Program-made: the position numbers and the translations under genes
Notes under the pieces: generated by a model
The model's input: only the letters and a program-made list of their open reading frames with translations
Databases searched by the model: none
What the model was told of the DNA's origin: nothing
Shown: piece by piece, positions 51,966 through 63,362 of the stretch
Position numbering within the stretch: position 1 is the stretch's first letter
Layout of the letters: each line of letters starts with the position of its first letter
Source: Chamaelirium japonicum
Lineage: Eukaryota > Streptophyta > Magnoliopsida > Liliales > Melanthiaceae
Direction: 5' to 3'
Assembly: GCA_947650365.1 (NCBI GenBank)
Contig: CANTAL010000207.1
Coordinates: forward strand, 248,001-312,000
DNA: 64,000 nucleotides

Positions 51966-52781
51966 TCCTTATTAGATAGAGAGATCGAGGGAAGAGAGAG
52001 AGACAGAGAGAGACGAAGAGAGGGGGATCAGGGAAAAAGAGAGACAAGTGTTTTGTCTAGTCAGCGTTCCTTTTTATCTAGTCAGCTTTTTGTTCCATTT
52101 TATCCTAGTCAGTATGTAGACGGCCTATCCTTTGTTCGTGTAGACAGTCTATTGGGATGTTGTCGCTTGCCGATACTTTTTTCGTGTGTGGTCGCGGGTT
52201 GTGGACCTTATGATGCTGGACAATTTGGATGTTACCACATAAATGTCCCCTCATGCGATCGTACCGTGAGGTTGTCGGTGACCTCTGTCCAGTTGAGTAT
52301 AAATTTGCATGTGGTCATTGTAAGTCCGTTCGATTGGAGATGGTACCGAATAATTCAACTTCATGGCAACAAATATGGGATCGATTTCAGGACTCCGCAT
52401 AAACTCGAAGCGCAGCATGGATCATCATTCCATTGATACAGATGAACAGTGGATATCGAAGCCGAGGAGGAGATTAGCGTTGGTCGCTTTCTCTAAACCC
52501 AACAACCATGGCTGCATCGATGGGTTCATTGATGTGGTCTCTACATATAAGCAAGCACAATCGGACGGCTGCCATCACACCATTGGGTTGTTAGGGGCTA
52601 ATATGGTTTGCATGGCTAAGAGATTTATGGGATTATCTCTCTCTCTTATCCCTTTTATGACCTTCCTTGCTAGTATGCTAATGTGGTATTAATGAGATTT
52701 ATGTACAACCAAGAGAGGGAGTTAATATGGTAATAATCATTTAATATGTTAATATGGTAATAATCTTGATCGAAGGCCGAA
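51101..52781. other. Insert within the L1, no gene identified
   Basis: T-rich tract at 51410-51430, (CT)28 at 51906-51962, and mid-GC sequence with short frames; none shows a known domain. The plus frame at 51852-52436 includes the CT tract and is not accepted. Confidence 0.4.
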
Positions 52782-52964
52782 TTTGTCTATTTTTGTCTAG
52801 TCAGCTTTTGGTTCCATTTTGTCCTAGTCAGCACAAAACCGCCGTACCATGTTATATAGTAGATAGATGTGCAGTTAGGAGTCAAAGAGGAAGAACCCAA
52901 CCAATCACTTCTTCCAGTTCCTGAGTACTAGAAAGATTGATCGGTGGGAAGCTAAGCATGCAAC

Positions 52965-53570
52965 GGGATCCTCGGTGGGCATCCTCATTGCCAACTGTGA
53001 TGGCCTCTTCCAGTTGTGCAACTCTATTGTAAGGGTCCTATCATTGTCCCTTGTCCTGCAAAATCGTTTGGACAGAAAGAAGTGGATGATTACATCGGTT
53101 TATGCCCCAACGGACTATAGTTGTGCGGTAGCGTTTTTGTCTGAGTTTTCTTACCTCCGCTTGGATTTCGATGGGTCGTAGGTGCTGGCCGGTGACTTCA
53201 ACATTACGATATCGTCGGGAGAGTAGCAAGGGAGTGAGGGAGACGATGGGATCATGGGCGACTTCTCAGATTTCATCTGCAACCAAGATCTGATCGACAA
53301 CCCTTTGCTAGGGAGGAGCTATATTTGGAACAATAAGAGAGAAGGCCCAATCCTAGAGAGAACTGACAGATTCTTGTTCTCAGTCGAGTGGGAGGCCATG
53401 TACCCAAAATCGATCGAAACAAAGCCAACGACCTTTCCCGTTCATGCGTCACTTCTCTTGTCGAATAACTCTTCTCTGTCAATGAAGCCTCCATTCTGGT
53501 TTGAGCTGATGTGGACACTTCAGGAGGGCTTCTTTGAGGTATTTTCGAGATGGTGGAAAGTGTTGGAGTT
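52965..53570 (+). pseudogene. L1-type LINE ORF2, endonuclease domain
   Basis: Continues the endonuclease with KKWMITSVYAPT, then after a stop VLAGDFNIT (catalytic Asp and Asn) and, after a second stop, MGDFSDFICNQDLIDNPL, SYIWNNKREGPILERTDRF and PFWFELMWTLQEGFFEVF. The conserved SDH motif before the end is degraded to VHASLLL. It is an inactive fragment; the RT domain is not present after it. Confidence 0.88.
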
Positions 53571-54290
53571 TTGACCCATTGAAACCCTGACTCGAGGGAA
53601 GTGCACAAAACAACTTCGCCCGGGCAAACTGGCAAGATACCCGGGCTAATTGGGCCACGACAGAACCCTAGTAGATTTCGCTCGAGCGACTGGGTGAGTC
53701 GCCCGAGCGAATCAAACCTGGCCGCGCAGGCTGTCGCGGGATTGATCTGCATGCTCGGATTGTTTTCTGAGTACTAGGGGGGGGGGGGGGGGGGGGGGGG
53801 TCCCCTAGCTTCAGAGGTGGCAATGAGTCTGTGATCAGTCTAGGTTCAAATCATACTTGCCATAGAGAGATCGGTCAGAAGTAACCTTGGTCCTCCAGTT
53901 GCACCTTCTTCAGAACGAGGACGATGCAAGTGTGGTTTCAACCTTTTGGAAGATTCCGGAACCAACAGAAGTCTTGAACAAATTGGATTTGTTCGCCATC
54001 CCTATCGTAGAAGCGAGTTGTTCCTGATTAGACCACGAATTACAAATGTTCGGAAAAATTCTATTGCTATTTCTCGAGGTAATCCACATTGATGTAATGA
54101 AAGTGAATGAACCACGACAATGACGGAACATCCCAAATAATCGATGCATTTACCAAGCAGCGTCTCACAAAAAATTCCCTCTTTGCTTTCAATTACATCT
54201 GAAAATGACTTGTGAACTTTATTATGACCAATTGACCATCCCTCATCGGTCCTTTTGTGCACATCGATCGATCAACGTAGGCATTTGCAT
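53571..54290. repeat. Insertion replacing the L1 RT, LTR-like start
   Basis: TGTTGGAGTTTTGACCCATT near 53560 followed by GCCCGGGCAAACTGGC and CGCTCGAGCGACTGG has the look of an LTR start. A G run lies at 53779-53801. A minus frame (54002-54262) shows no known domain. The ends are not resolved. Confidence 0.4.
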
Positions 54291-54299
54291 GAGGCGATG

Positions 54300-54611
54300 C
54301 ATGTCACATCGGAGATTGTACACTTCCAGAAAGGAGTCCGGACACTGTGGGATATCCTAGCAATGGAGATTCAGTGAGTGCTTTGGTTTAGAAAGAAACA
54401 ACAGGATTTTACTGTGAAGGAAGCTTCCGACAGTGATCACATTAGGACTGTTGTTTCTATTTTCAAATTATGGATCACTCCATGGGTGGATTCGTTCACC
54501 AATAAGGCTAGAGATTTTTGTAATCTGGTTGTAACCTAACTTATTTCTAATAAGACTAGATGAGGGCTGCCTAACCCTCCCTTACCATGAGGGATTCTCA
54601 AAAAAAAAAAA
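54300..54611 (+). pseudogene. L1-type LINE 3' end with poly(A)
   Basis: The plus strand reads fragments such as RKKQQDFTVKEASDSDHIRT then VVSIFKLWITPWVDSFTN and a stop, the usual C-terminal end of plant L1 ORF2. A short 3' UTR and a 12-base A run at 54600-54611 follow. It probably belongs to the same L1 as the endonuclease pieces at 50811 and 52965. Confidence 0.7.
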
Positions 54612-54657
54612 TATATAGAGGAATTCTCTAGTGGAAATAATACAAAGAGGCATCATG

Positions 54658-54705
<48 letters not shown>

Positions 54706-55725
54706 CAAATAACTTTACACCCACTCACTAATTAAAAATGCTTAAATTACTGGACATAATAGTAGCATGAAATCATTTCCTACAACAGACTATATATTTC
54801 AGCTTATCCTGACCAAATTATATGTACCCAAGATGAAAAGATTACTAGATTGCTGGTGTTAAAACATGCAATATGCCAACATGATGTTCAAAAAAAAACA
54901 AGATAAATACTTTCCATTCCATTGGTCTCTTTGGGCCATCAGTTGTAATTTGAGTAAATATGATGAAAGAGCTGGTCAATAATGAACCTCTTTGTACACA
55001 AACATGTGAGCAGGCTTACGGTATCGTGTCTACGATACATGCAGCCCTAGATCAGATCGCTTTCTCTGAACACTTGGTATGATAATACTAATGATTAACT
55101 GAAGATCTTTTGTAAGTTTCCCATTCGAAGTCCGACTCTGATCTCTTGTACAAGGTAGAATACGGCGATGACACTCAAATACGCACCACATGCAAATACG
55201 GGATGCTGATGATTGCTCATCCCATTCAATGCACGGGCCACACTTCACAGGCAAGATCGCAGCTTACGGCGTCCTTCGATTTCAAAGCCTTGTCTGGTCT
55301 AGTTTTCATCTCAGCCCTTGAACACTGTAGAAATACAAAGATGCATAAACCCACATGCACACCACATTCAAATACGGGATCTGGATAAAGATTCGATTGA
55401 GCAGAATAGATCAGATTCTGGATACCTGTTTCATTGCTCCGGCAGGCCTCGTTCGAACGACAATATTGGAGCAAAGTTCTAGTCCCAAAGAAGCATTGCC
55501 TCAGCTTGTCCTCATAGTGTTGATAAATGAAGAACAGCATATTCAACTCTCTCTCTCTCTCTCTCTCTCCTTAATTGACATGAGGATGAACACCAGCTTC
55601 TGAGGGGAGGGCATCCATCTTGCTTTCTTCTAAAGCATAAACTGCCACAACTCCTTGCAAGTGGCTGAACTTGAGAGTTGAAAATCTGGTTGAACTGAAG
55701 GGGTGACATCAAATTCTTTACAAAG
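54612..55725 (-). other. Downstream of the NRG2-like gene, probable 3' UTR and flank
   Basis: Includes (GA)20 at 54663-54702 and (CT)11 at 55548-55570. CAAATACGCACCACATGCAA (55176) and CACACCACATTCAAATACGG (55356) are loosely repeated. The part next to 55726 is the presumed 3' UTR; the poly(A) site is not located. Confidence 0.45.
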
Positions 55726-56458
55726 CTATGGAACTTTTGTGTTCTCTCTCACCACCGCCTCTTCTTTGGAGCACAAGTGGAGTTCTTCGTAAGCTTTCAC
55801 AGAGCTAGCTGCAAAATTCTCCATGCATTCAAATATTTGCTTCAGACCCAACTGCAAACTGCTTAATTCAGAGGGGCCGCCGTGACCATAGAGGGGAAGT
55901 CCATTCTGGTCAGGAACTAGGACCAGTTTCTTCCTCAGAGCATCAACTTCCTTGTGAATTGTCTGTGCATCCCTCCCTAGATCCTTGAGCCACCTCTCCA
56001 TCTCCCTATTCTCCATCAGCTTCTGATGCGGTTCAACATCCTGTTGTTCCCAGAGGCATCGGACATTAGTGGCAAAGGCCTGAATAGCATCGACTACATC
56101 CTTCTCACAAAGCCCCTCCATAACTTGCGACCAGTGATGGCAGATAACAAACACAGGAGGAGCACCTATTCTACCAGGAGAGTAGGGAGGAATCCCATCG
56201 GGCGTTACTTCAGGCTCGTAATGAAGACATAGTATAAGCCATCCATTCAATGCTTTAACATAGTTCTTCTGAGCATTGATCCAGTCAGAGAAATTGCCAA
56301 TCCATCTCAGCAGCTCCAGCTCAAACTGCATCAAAGCATCCCTACGAGTATCACTGAGCCTACCACCAGATGAAACGGAGTCTAGATTTTTAAATTCTGA
56401 GATGGTTTGACACTGAGCCCGCTGACATTCCAGCATAACTCTCCACATTCTCGTTAAC
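55726..56458 (-). CDS. NRG2-like DUF630/DUF632 protein, last coding exon
   Basis: This 733-bp exon begins after a TTAGCAG acceptor with one base completing Gly and then LTRMWRVMLECQ. It continues with FELELLRWIGNFSDWINAQK, YVKALNGWLILCLHYEPEV, PPVFVICHHWSQVMEGL, DAIQAFATNVRCLWEQQD, a charged helix (EMERWLKDLGRDAQTIHKEV) and ends at TGA 55726. This is the C-terminal half of DUF632, as in Arabidopsis NRG2 and rice REL2 type proteins, usually 600-800 residues. These are plant-specific, plasma-membrane or nuclear proteins implicated in nitrate signalling and leaf shape; the molecular activity is unknown. The frame is intact and splice phases agree with the upstream exon, so this looks like a functioning gene. 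Confidence 0.9.
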
Positions 56459-57046
56459 CTGCTAAAAAACGTAATTCAGAAAAAAAAAAAAGGCATTGTC
56501 CCAAAGAAAGCACAAAAAAAAAATGGAAGCAAGCATAAACCACTCATAATAAACTAGCATTCAGTTAGAGAAATTCGGAGCATTTTCCTATAAGTGTTAA
56601 GTTGCAATGTCTCTGTGGACATATTATAGAACCTTGTTTTACATCCATGAACATGGAAAACAATAAAGTTAAAGAACATCTTTATAAAAAGGATTGCAAG
56701 TATCAGAAAACTTATGAAAACAAACTTTTGGTTAGATCAACTATAGCAGTAAAGTTTGGACAGGTTAGGTGGGAATTTATTCAGAGAGTAGTGATAGGAG
56801 AACAAAAGAAGTAGAAACTTTCCACCAGCAAAGGTTTTCCTATATCCGACTCATTCCCCCCTATCCCCTCCTTGGTAGGAGAAAGTGAGAAACCACATCA
56901 ACTTAGCATTACAGGAGTTTTATTAAGATGAATTAAGGCCACTATGTGAATGAAGATATCTAAATCTCGTAAAGATGCTTATGGGCATCCACATTCAAAA
57001 AGAGCATACAAAATGAAGGATACTTATTGATGATGATTACTAATGG
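56459..57046 (-). other. Intron of the NRG2-like gene, 3' portion
   Basis: AT-rich intron sequence next to the last exon. A plus frame at 56602-56814 has no domain and is not accepted. Confidence 0.6.
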
Positions 57047-57220
57047 CAGTGTTCAAAAACTCGAAACTCGAACTCTGCTAGAAAACCAGTCGAGTCAAGT
57101 AAGCTCGCTCCGACTCGGCTGAGTTTATCCCAACTCGGTCTGACTTGGCAAAATAACTCGACTCGAAATCTGGCCGAGTGAAGTCAACTTGGTCCGAATC
57201 GGCCGAGTTTTAAAACACTG
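57047..57220. mobile_element. hAT-type MITE with perfect 8-bp target duplication
   Basis: 174 bp from CAGTGTTCAAAAACTCG to CGAGTTTTAAAACACTG, flanked by ACTAATGG on both sides (57039-57046 and 57221-57228). The interior has CTCGACTCG and GGCCGAGT words. It is inserted in the NRG2-like intron. Confidence 0.9.
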
Positions 57221-57228
57221 ACTAATGG

Positions 57229-57580
57229 CTTATGGAAGAATGGCATGGTAAGCAGGTAGAATATAACAAGGTTTGATTTCAGGTTCGAGTTCGCGTTTTC
57301 CCTAAGCAAGGTAACTGGTCGGTTCAAGGATAAATTGCACCATCCTTGCTGTATTCTGCACTCATTAGAAAGTGGCAGCAGTTGTTCCAATTTGCAGAGA
57401 GATCAACAGGTGATGCAATCATTGTCAAATTTTCCTCCTCCCTCCATCCGTGCTTGTCAGGTGCTGAAGCAAAGATGTACAATTTAAAACATATACCAAG
57501 CACTTGGTGCTCTCTCCCTCCCTCCTGTGCTTGTCAGGTGCCGAAGCAAAGATATACAATTTAAACCATAAGCACTTGGT

Positions 57581-57627
<47 letters not shown>

Positions 57628-58637
57628 CATGCAATAGGCCAAGGGTGTAGACATAGAAGGCTATAACCCAAATGGGAAAAACCTTGCCATGCAAGCTCGG
57701 ACTCAACTAATCTACTATGATTTGAAGTCACAACAGTTCAGAATGTTACCCAATAGGTAGAGATCAATGTACCGATGATCACGCTGTCAATTCCCCTGCT
57801 TCTCTTCCACGACCGATATTACACACAAATCAACCACTAGAGAAGTAGCCTCGAACGGATGCACATACCAAGAAGGGGTTGCAATCGGATGTCACCCACC
57901 GGCTGCCCCCAATCGGACATTACCCATTGATGAAGAAGATCATTGAATATTACCCCCAAAGAGCAAATCTCTAGCAAAAATAAAAAATAAAACAAAACGA
58001 AGAAAGGGCTTTGCATATCAACGAAACAAAAAAGACAAGCTCTTTACCACATATATTGAATCTCCAAAAATGGAAGGAAGAATCCGAGATCCAATCGCAA
58101 TTAGGAGTTGATGGAAAATCAAGCCGCATACAAGGGGAGTTCTTCAAGAAATCCCCAAATCCCTCTCTACAATTACATTAATCGGCTCTATAGGGTTTAG
58201 TTCCCCCTAGCCAGCCATTAGATTAGGACATCTGATGGCCAAGCATACCCACAAGGCAAGAGATGCCTGCAAGCAGTTAAAACCTGATGTTGATGTGGTT
58301 TGGACAGCCGTCCAGACCACTTGCCTTGGGTGTCCGGACGACCATCCAGCCCCCATATTACAGTCTGCAACCCCAGCTACGTCGGTCCGGACGACCGTCC
58401 GGACCACTGATGTGATATAAGCCTTATCTATCCAGATATTAAGAAGGGTCTGGACCAGGCCTTAGCGGTCCGGATGACCAATCGAACCAGCTTGGTAACC
58501 CCGTCCAGACAACAGTTCAAACTAGCATAGAGACTCTTAAAACTTAGAATTTTTTTAAGTGTTCGATCACTATGGAGCCACCATGTGCAACATGTGTACA
58601 ATGTGTGCACATGCACTAGAAATCAAGAATCCTTAGA
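57229..58637 (-). other. Intron: tandem duplication, CT tract and CCGGAC palindromes
   Basis: TGCTTGTCAGGTGCTGAAGC..ATACCAAGCACTTGGTGCTC is duplicated at about 57450 and 57530, followed by (CT)21 at 57583-57624. At 58300-58410 GGTCCGGACGACCGTCCGG and variants recur. No gene is recognised. Confidence 0.5.
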
Positions 58638-58790
58638 CCAAGGTTTGAGATTTCAATTTTGTGTCTTGTTTCGGTCTAGACCAAAACCGAAATTTCGACT
58701 GAAATTTGGTAAAAATTTAGAAATGGTCAAAAAAGGTCTGATTTTATGGAATTTTTTTTGAAATTTTAAATTTAAGTCTTTTATTGTAGT
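58638..58790. repeat. Dispersed repeat shared with 6880-7050
   Basis: CAAGGTTTGAGATTTCAATT and GACCAAAACCGAAATTTCGA match the copy at 6888 in the same orientation. The position next to hAT transposase sequence suggests a hAT terminal region. A related third stretch lies at 60180-60270. Confidence 0.55.
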
Positions 58791-58879
58791 GCATGTATAT
58801 TGTTTGAAGAAAAAACACACACCAAAGCATGAATTATTTAATTTACAATGTTTACATCATGAATAAGACAATCACTCAT

Positions 58880-59875
58880 CCTCGTTTGTCCAAGTCAACT
58901 CTTTTTCGCTTGTCGTCCATTTAAACTCATCATCATTAGTCCCTGACGCACCGGCACCACTGTAACCTCCGACTGAAGGATCAGGTCCACTGCCATTGCC
59001 GCTGGGTCCAAAATGCGTCGACATCCAGTCTCTATGAACTTGCTCCCACTGGGTCTATCTCGAATCTATGACCGCATGTCGATATTGAACCCTCTATTCT
59101 TCTGTCCCAATATCTGGAGGGTACTCGATAGATTCTGAACGACCCCTATTTGATAGTGTCTGAACTCTGGATATGTCCCTTCTTCTTTGGTGGCATTGGA
59201 GGTTCGAATCTGAACTCCTTTGTATTTCCTGCTCCATAATAAAGTTTTTTTTTAGCAACTCCTCTCCACGATGGAGAGGATGGAGTTAAGCCATACCCTA
59301 AGCTATTTTATTACCAAATAGATGGAGCCACAAAGTAGAAAGAAGAGAGCGTATCTCTTCAAAACGTTTGAGAGGCAACCCAGCCGACCAACTTGAGGCT
59401 AAAGAGACAATATTCCTCCATACCACCTCCGCCGGATCATGCTTGTTGGCGAAAATCCTGGCTTCCGCTACCTCTATATGCCCCAGCAAGTGCAGATCAC
59501 AAGATAGTCCCAAGATAGTCGAAGCTTCTTCCGAATATGATGGAGGCGCCAAATTGTCTAAAATGACCTAAGTGATCCCGGGTGCCCTTTTACCCGTAGT
59601 CGATCCTTCATCCTAGCCCAAATTTCCTTGGGAGAAGAAGCAATGCAGGAGTAAATGGTTGGCATCTTCGCTCCATAATAAAGTTTGCATGACTATTTTA
59701 GTATTTTGACCTCCGTCAGGACCTTCACACACTCTGCTACAACAGGGAAGCAACCGTGGAGGTGTTGCTTCAACCGTGTAACACCTCCACTTCCGATCTG
59801 CTTGTCACAATAACTATATTGTGACTTTTGCTTCTTTGCGTCCAAGGAAAACCTATGGTGCCAACCTACGTCTTT
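58880..59875 (-). pseudogene. hAT transposase N-terminal BED zinc finger, split by a LINE
   Basis: On the minus strand from 59875 the translation reads KDVGWHHRFSLDAKKQKSQY, YCDKQIGSGGVTRLKQHLHG. This is the BED zinc-finger start of plant hAT transposases (the second Cys, then HLHG as the first His). It continues after 59669-59248, which is a LINE insertion, with charged and Gly-rich sequence including GPSGNGSGPDPSVGGYSG and DDEFKWTTSEKELTWTNEDE. The central catalytic domain and dimerisation region are not visible, and stops are present, so it is a deleted relic in the NRG2-like intron. Confidence 0.65.
59248..59669 (-). mobile_element. 5'-truncated L1 insertion with 17-bp target duplication
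   Basis: GCTCCATAATAAAGTTT occurs at 59231-59247 and 59670-59686. The insert ends on the minus strand with poly(A) (T run at 59242-59253). It encodes the end of an L1 ORF2: DANHLLLHCFFSQ (zf-RVT type His/Cys), then ARIFANKHDPAEVVWRNIV then SLASSWSAGLPLKRF. The remaining frame of about 84 codons is open but is only the C-terminal tail. Confidence 0.88.
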
Positions 59876-62800
59876 TAACCTCGAATCCCTGTGCGGGGAA
59901 GGCTGTGAGGCTATCTATAAAAAAACCTAGAAATTAATACAAATTGATTTTTTAGTTATTAGAATATATACATATAAATTAATTTACAAGTTTTTGTACC
60001 TGACGACGAGATCCAGATCCGACGAGGTCCGACAACGATTTCCAACGAATCCGGCGAGCTTCGATGTCGAAATCCGGGAATTTCGGTAAAATCCGATGAC
60101 TCCAGCGAGTTCTGGTGTCAAATTTCAACAAATTCAGCAACTTCGGCCCTCCGTGCGACGAGATCCGGCGAGGTTTCATTGGTTTAAGTCAAAATCCGAC
60201 TAAGTTTGTTGGTTTTGATCGAAACCAGCCCCACTTCCATTTAAAAGCCTGGAGACTCCGAAACCAACCCACGATTTCGTGAAATCCATGGGCTAGATTC
60301 GATCAAAATGTCCTGACCTCGAAATTAAGGCACTAAAGTGCATCGCAATTCGCCGAAATGCACTGAAATGCACCATAATGCTCCGCGGACTGATTTTGCA
60401 CAATCATTTTGCCTCGGTGGGGGCCAAAACCAAAATTTCATGATTTGATTAAACCTTCAATTCATGCTTTAGGCTATGGAGTATGGATCAGTGTACGATG
60501 GCCCTCTGTATTAAATATATGCATTGAAATGCCATTTGTTGGGATTGATAGTGTTCTACATGCTAATCACATATATTTTGACATTAATAATGAGATAGCA
60601 TGTTTCTCGTATTATATATTGTTGTATTTGTGTTGATATTGTATGCGATTCATGATAGTCCATCAAGTATAACTTAGGTATGTGATGTAGGAGCATCATG
60701 ACCGCCTTCGCGTTTCGGCACACTGGTGCACCACCCCTGCCATCCACAAGAATCCCGATGTACCAAGGGATATTCCCGAGATATTCCAAGCATCTATCAC
60801 ATTTAATTAGGATTTTTCTTTTATTTATTTCCTAATTTTCGGATGGTTATTTATGTTTGATTTTTAAATAAGGATATGGATGTATTAGTCAGTTGTTAGG
60901 TGAGATTTTAATCTCTTTATTAGTTGCCATCCTTATCTTTTTATTTTAGGAAGTTGTTAGGTGAGATATACTGATTTAAATTAGTTATCATCTTTATCTT
61001 TTAATTTATCTTATTTAAAAGCCTTATCCCCATTGTATGCAATGAAGATAATGAATGAATGAGTTTCCCTTTTGCTGAAAATCGTCTACGGTTTATGCTT
61101 TATCGCTTTCTTGAGAGAGAAAGAAGAGTGCAAGGCTTGCCGACGAGAGGTCAGAGTAGATCACCGACGAGAGGTCGGTAGTTATCCCCACCCCATCACT
61201 CCCCTCCACTCCCGAGTTCCATCATCATCCACTTTCATCGAAAACCTTAAAAATACATCCAGTTAAACCTTAAATCCATTCGAAAGCATATCATACCTTG
61301 TCCGAAATCCTCCAAACTTGATCCTAAATAAACCCCTCTAAACCCTAGACACTCCCATATAAAAAAGCCCCAATTTGAAGGATCGAATTCAACCCTTATA
61401 TTGAAGAATTCCCAAATCTGGAATCATAGCCCGATCTGGTAATTTCTTGATTTTTCTACATTCAACGGTCCGATCAAGTCGAAACTTAAACACAACCTTT
61501 CTAACATCTATACCTACCTACCCACCAAGTTTCATCGCAATCTGGAAAAGTGAACCTATTAAAAATTACTACTCAACTATTATGACCCTCTCCTGATTCT
61601 TTCTGGAAGTCTCTTCATGTATTCTGTCATTTCCTTTCTGCTTTTTGGAGTAGCCTGAGGACATACTCTTATATTAGCCTTAGGACTATGGGACAAGGTT
61701 TGCGTCGGGTAATGCCACATTGGAGACAGAGATGCACAATTCACACTAAGATTCTTCCAGCATCAAGGACTTTGATCTCGTCACCTGGATGCACAGCATG
61801 ACATCTTGGTTCACTTGGATAACATTAGTAGAGCAAGCGGAATAGTTCGTTGGGAAGGAAGAGAGTGGTTAGTACTAATAGTAGCCTCAAAGAGTTTGGG
61901 GAGATCTTGAGTGCAAAGAAGAGCTCAAGGAGAGATTGAAAGCTCCGGAGAGCTTCGTGAGAAATTGAAAGCATGCCGAAAGTTAGAAAGGAATTAGAAG
62001 AGTTGTGGGATGGAAAGGGAATAGGGGGCATATAAGGCAGAAATGTGAAGGAGAGATGGGGGTTGGGAAAAAATTATAAGAAACTCCGCAATCAGATTTC
62101 TGTTTGTCGGGACTATGCAATTGCATAGTGACTATGCAGTCACATGGTAGATTATACAGTCGCATATGTGTGGTCAAAGAATACTTGCAAGCCCATAATG
62201 TGCCATGCAGTCACATAGTACTAAGGTCTCATATGTGGCACCCGCATATACGACCCTATGACTGCTGCCCGCATATACGCAGAATATAGACTACATGGGT
62301 TACGTTTTTGAGCCAAAATGACATGTCATGGGAAACAACATTTTAATCCATTGGCGATTATGTACAGAAAATATCATTTGCAAGTGCTTAGGCACTATAA
62401 TCATCTGCATGCACTTGGGACTTTTCAATTGATCATTTATGACTCAAATGATCAATTGCTAGTAAGAATGAACTATCTATGAAAGATAATATACCAATTT
62501 TGTTTCCAACCCTTATAAAACAGATCAAATTAAACCTGCATTTGCCCTCGCATACTAGTACAAACATAGAAGTGCTAGAATACTGTATCAATTGTTCTGG
62601 ATGACGACTAACGATAACCTTGATAAATATCAAATGTTGCATTCATCAACTTCTCTAGAAATTGATAATACGATGAGACTTAACTCCTTAAAATATTACT
62701 TTAGAGTTGATCCATCTGTGATCAAGTTATGATACTGAGTAACCTAGGGCACGTACAAGAGTATTTTGAAACAGGATGCAATAGATTAAGCAACAGAGGC

Positions 62801-63138
62801 ATACTACTATACTAGAAAATGGTCATTTCAGTTTTCTCCCACCAATTGTCACCATATTTTGAGCAGGTTACCTACAACAATTTATAAAGAAAAAAGAGGA
62901 TAGCATTTGAAGCCACATTTCTCTTATCAGATGGCATAATGCTGACAGCAATTGCATTATTCCTATATAACATAACTGCAGTGAAAAGTGAAAACCAAAA
63001 GATCACGTTATATAACCAGCAGTAAATGCAGTATAGTTTTTATGCATATAGCAGTGTGATGATCTGAACACCTCCACGCATACAAGTGCGCATGTGCATA
63101 TTAAAATTTCAGTAGAAAAATAGAGAACGACGACATAC
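59876..63138 (-). other. Rest of the NRG2-like intron
   Basis: 59980-60400 has short repeats of AATCCGGCGAG/ATCCGACGA type. 60680-61200 contains TTAGGTGAGATTTTAATCTC and GTTAGGTGAGATATACTGAT, then TATTTAAAAGCC, and CCGACGAGAGGTC repeated at 61139 and 61162. It may include a solo LTR, with no ends proven. 61250-63138 is AT-rich with no recognisable element. Confidence 0.45.
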
Positions 63139-63362
63139 CCTTGGATAATTTCACTAATCTGGGGCCACAATTCTTCATCCCTCAGCTTATTTATCTTTTT
63201 TGAGATGGAGTCAACAACTTGAATTGCTATTCTTATCTTTGTCGATAACTTCCTGATCATAGCTTGAGTAAAATCGATTTTATGAGCCTCCGCACCCCTT
63301 TCATCCAAGTGCTTGAGCCGCTTGCAGGTCTTATCATGAAGTAATCGCATCTTTTCCTCCGC
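63139..63362 (-). CDS. NRG2-like DUF630/DUF632 protein, penultimate coding exon
   Basis: 224 bp between a TTTTGCAG acceptor and a GTATGT donor, encoding AEEKMRLLHDKTCKRLKHLD, ERGAEAHKIDFTQAMIRKLS, TKIRIAIQVVDSISKKINKL and RDEELWPQISEIIQ plus two bases. These are the most conserved residues of DUF632, predicted helical and coiled-coil. The two leftover bases (GG) join the G at 56458 to restore Gly, giving IIQ-G-LTRMW, as in family members. The exons carrying the N-terminal DUF630 and the start of DUF632 lie to the right, outside the window. Confidence 0.93.

Noticed and set aside
51852-52436. 194-codon plus frame starting MHPHLRAMH
   Set aside because: Contains a Ser-Leu run from (CT)28 and otherwise shows no recognisable domain.
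60680-61230. Possible solo LTR with TATTTAAAAGCC and AATGAATGA words
   Set aside because: No matching ends or target duplication could be established, so it is only noted within the intron entry.
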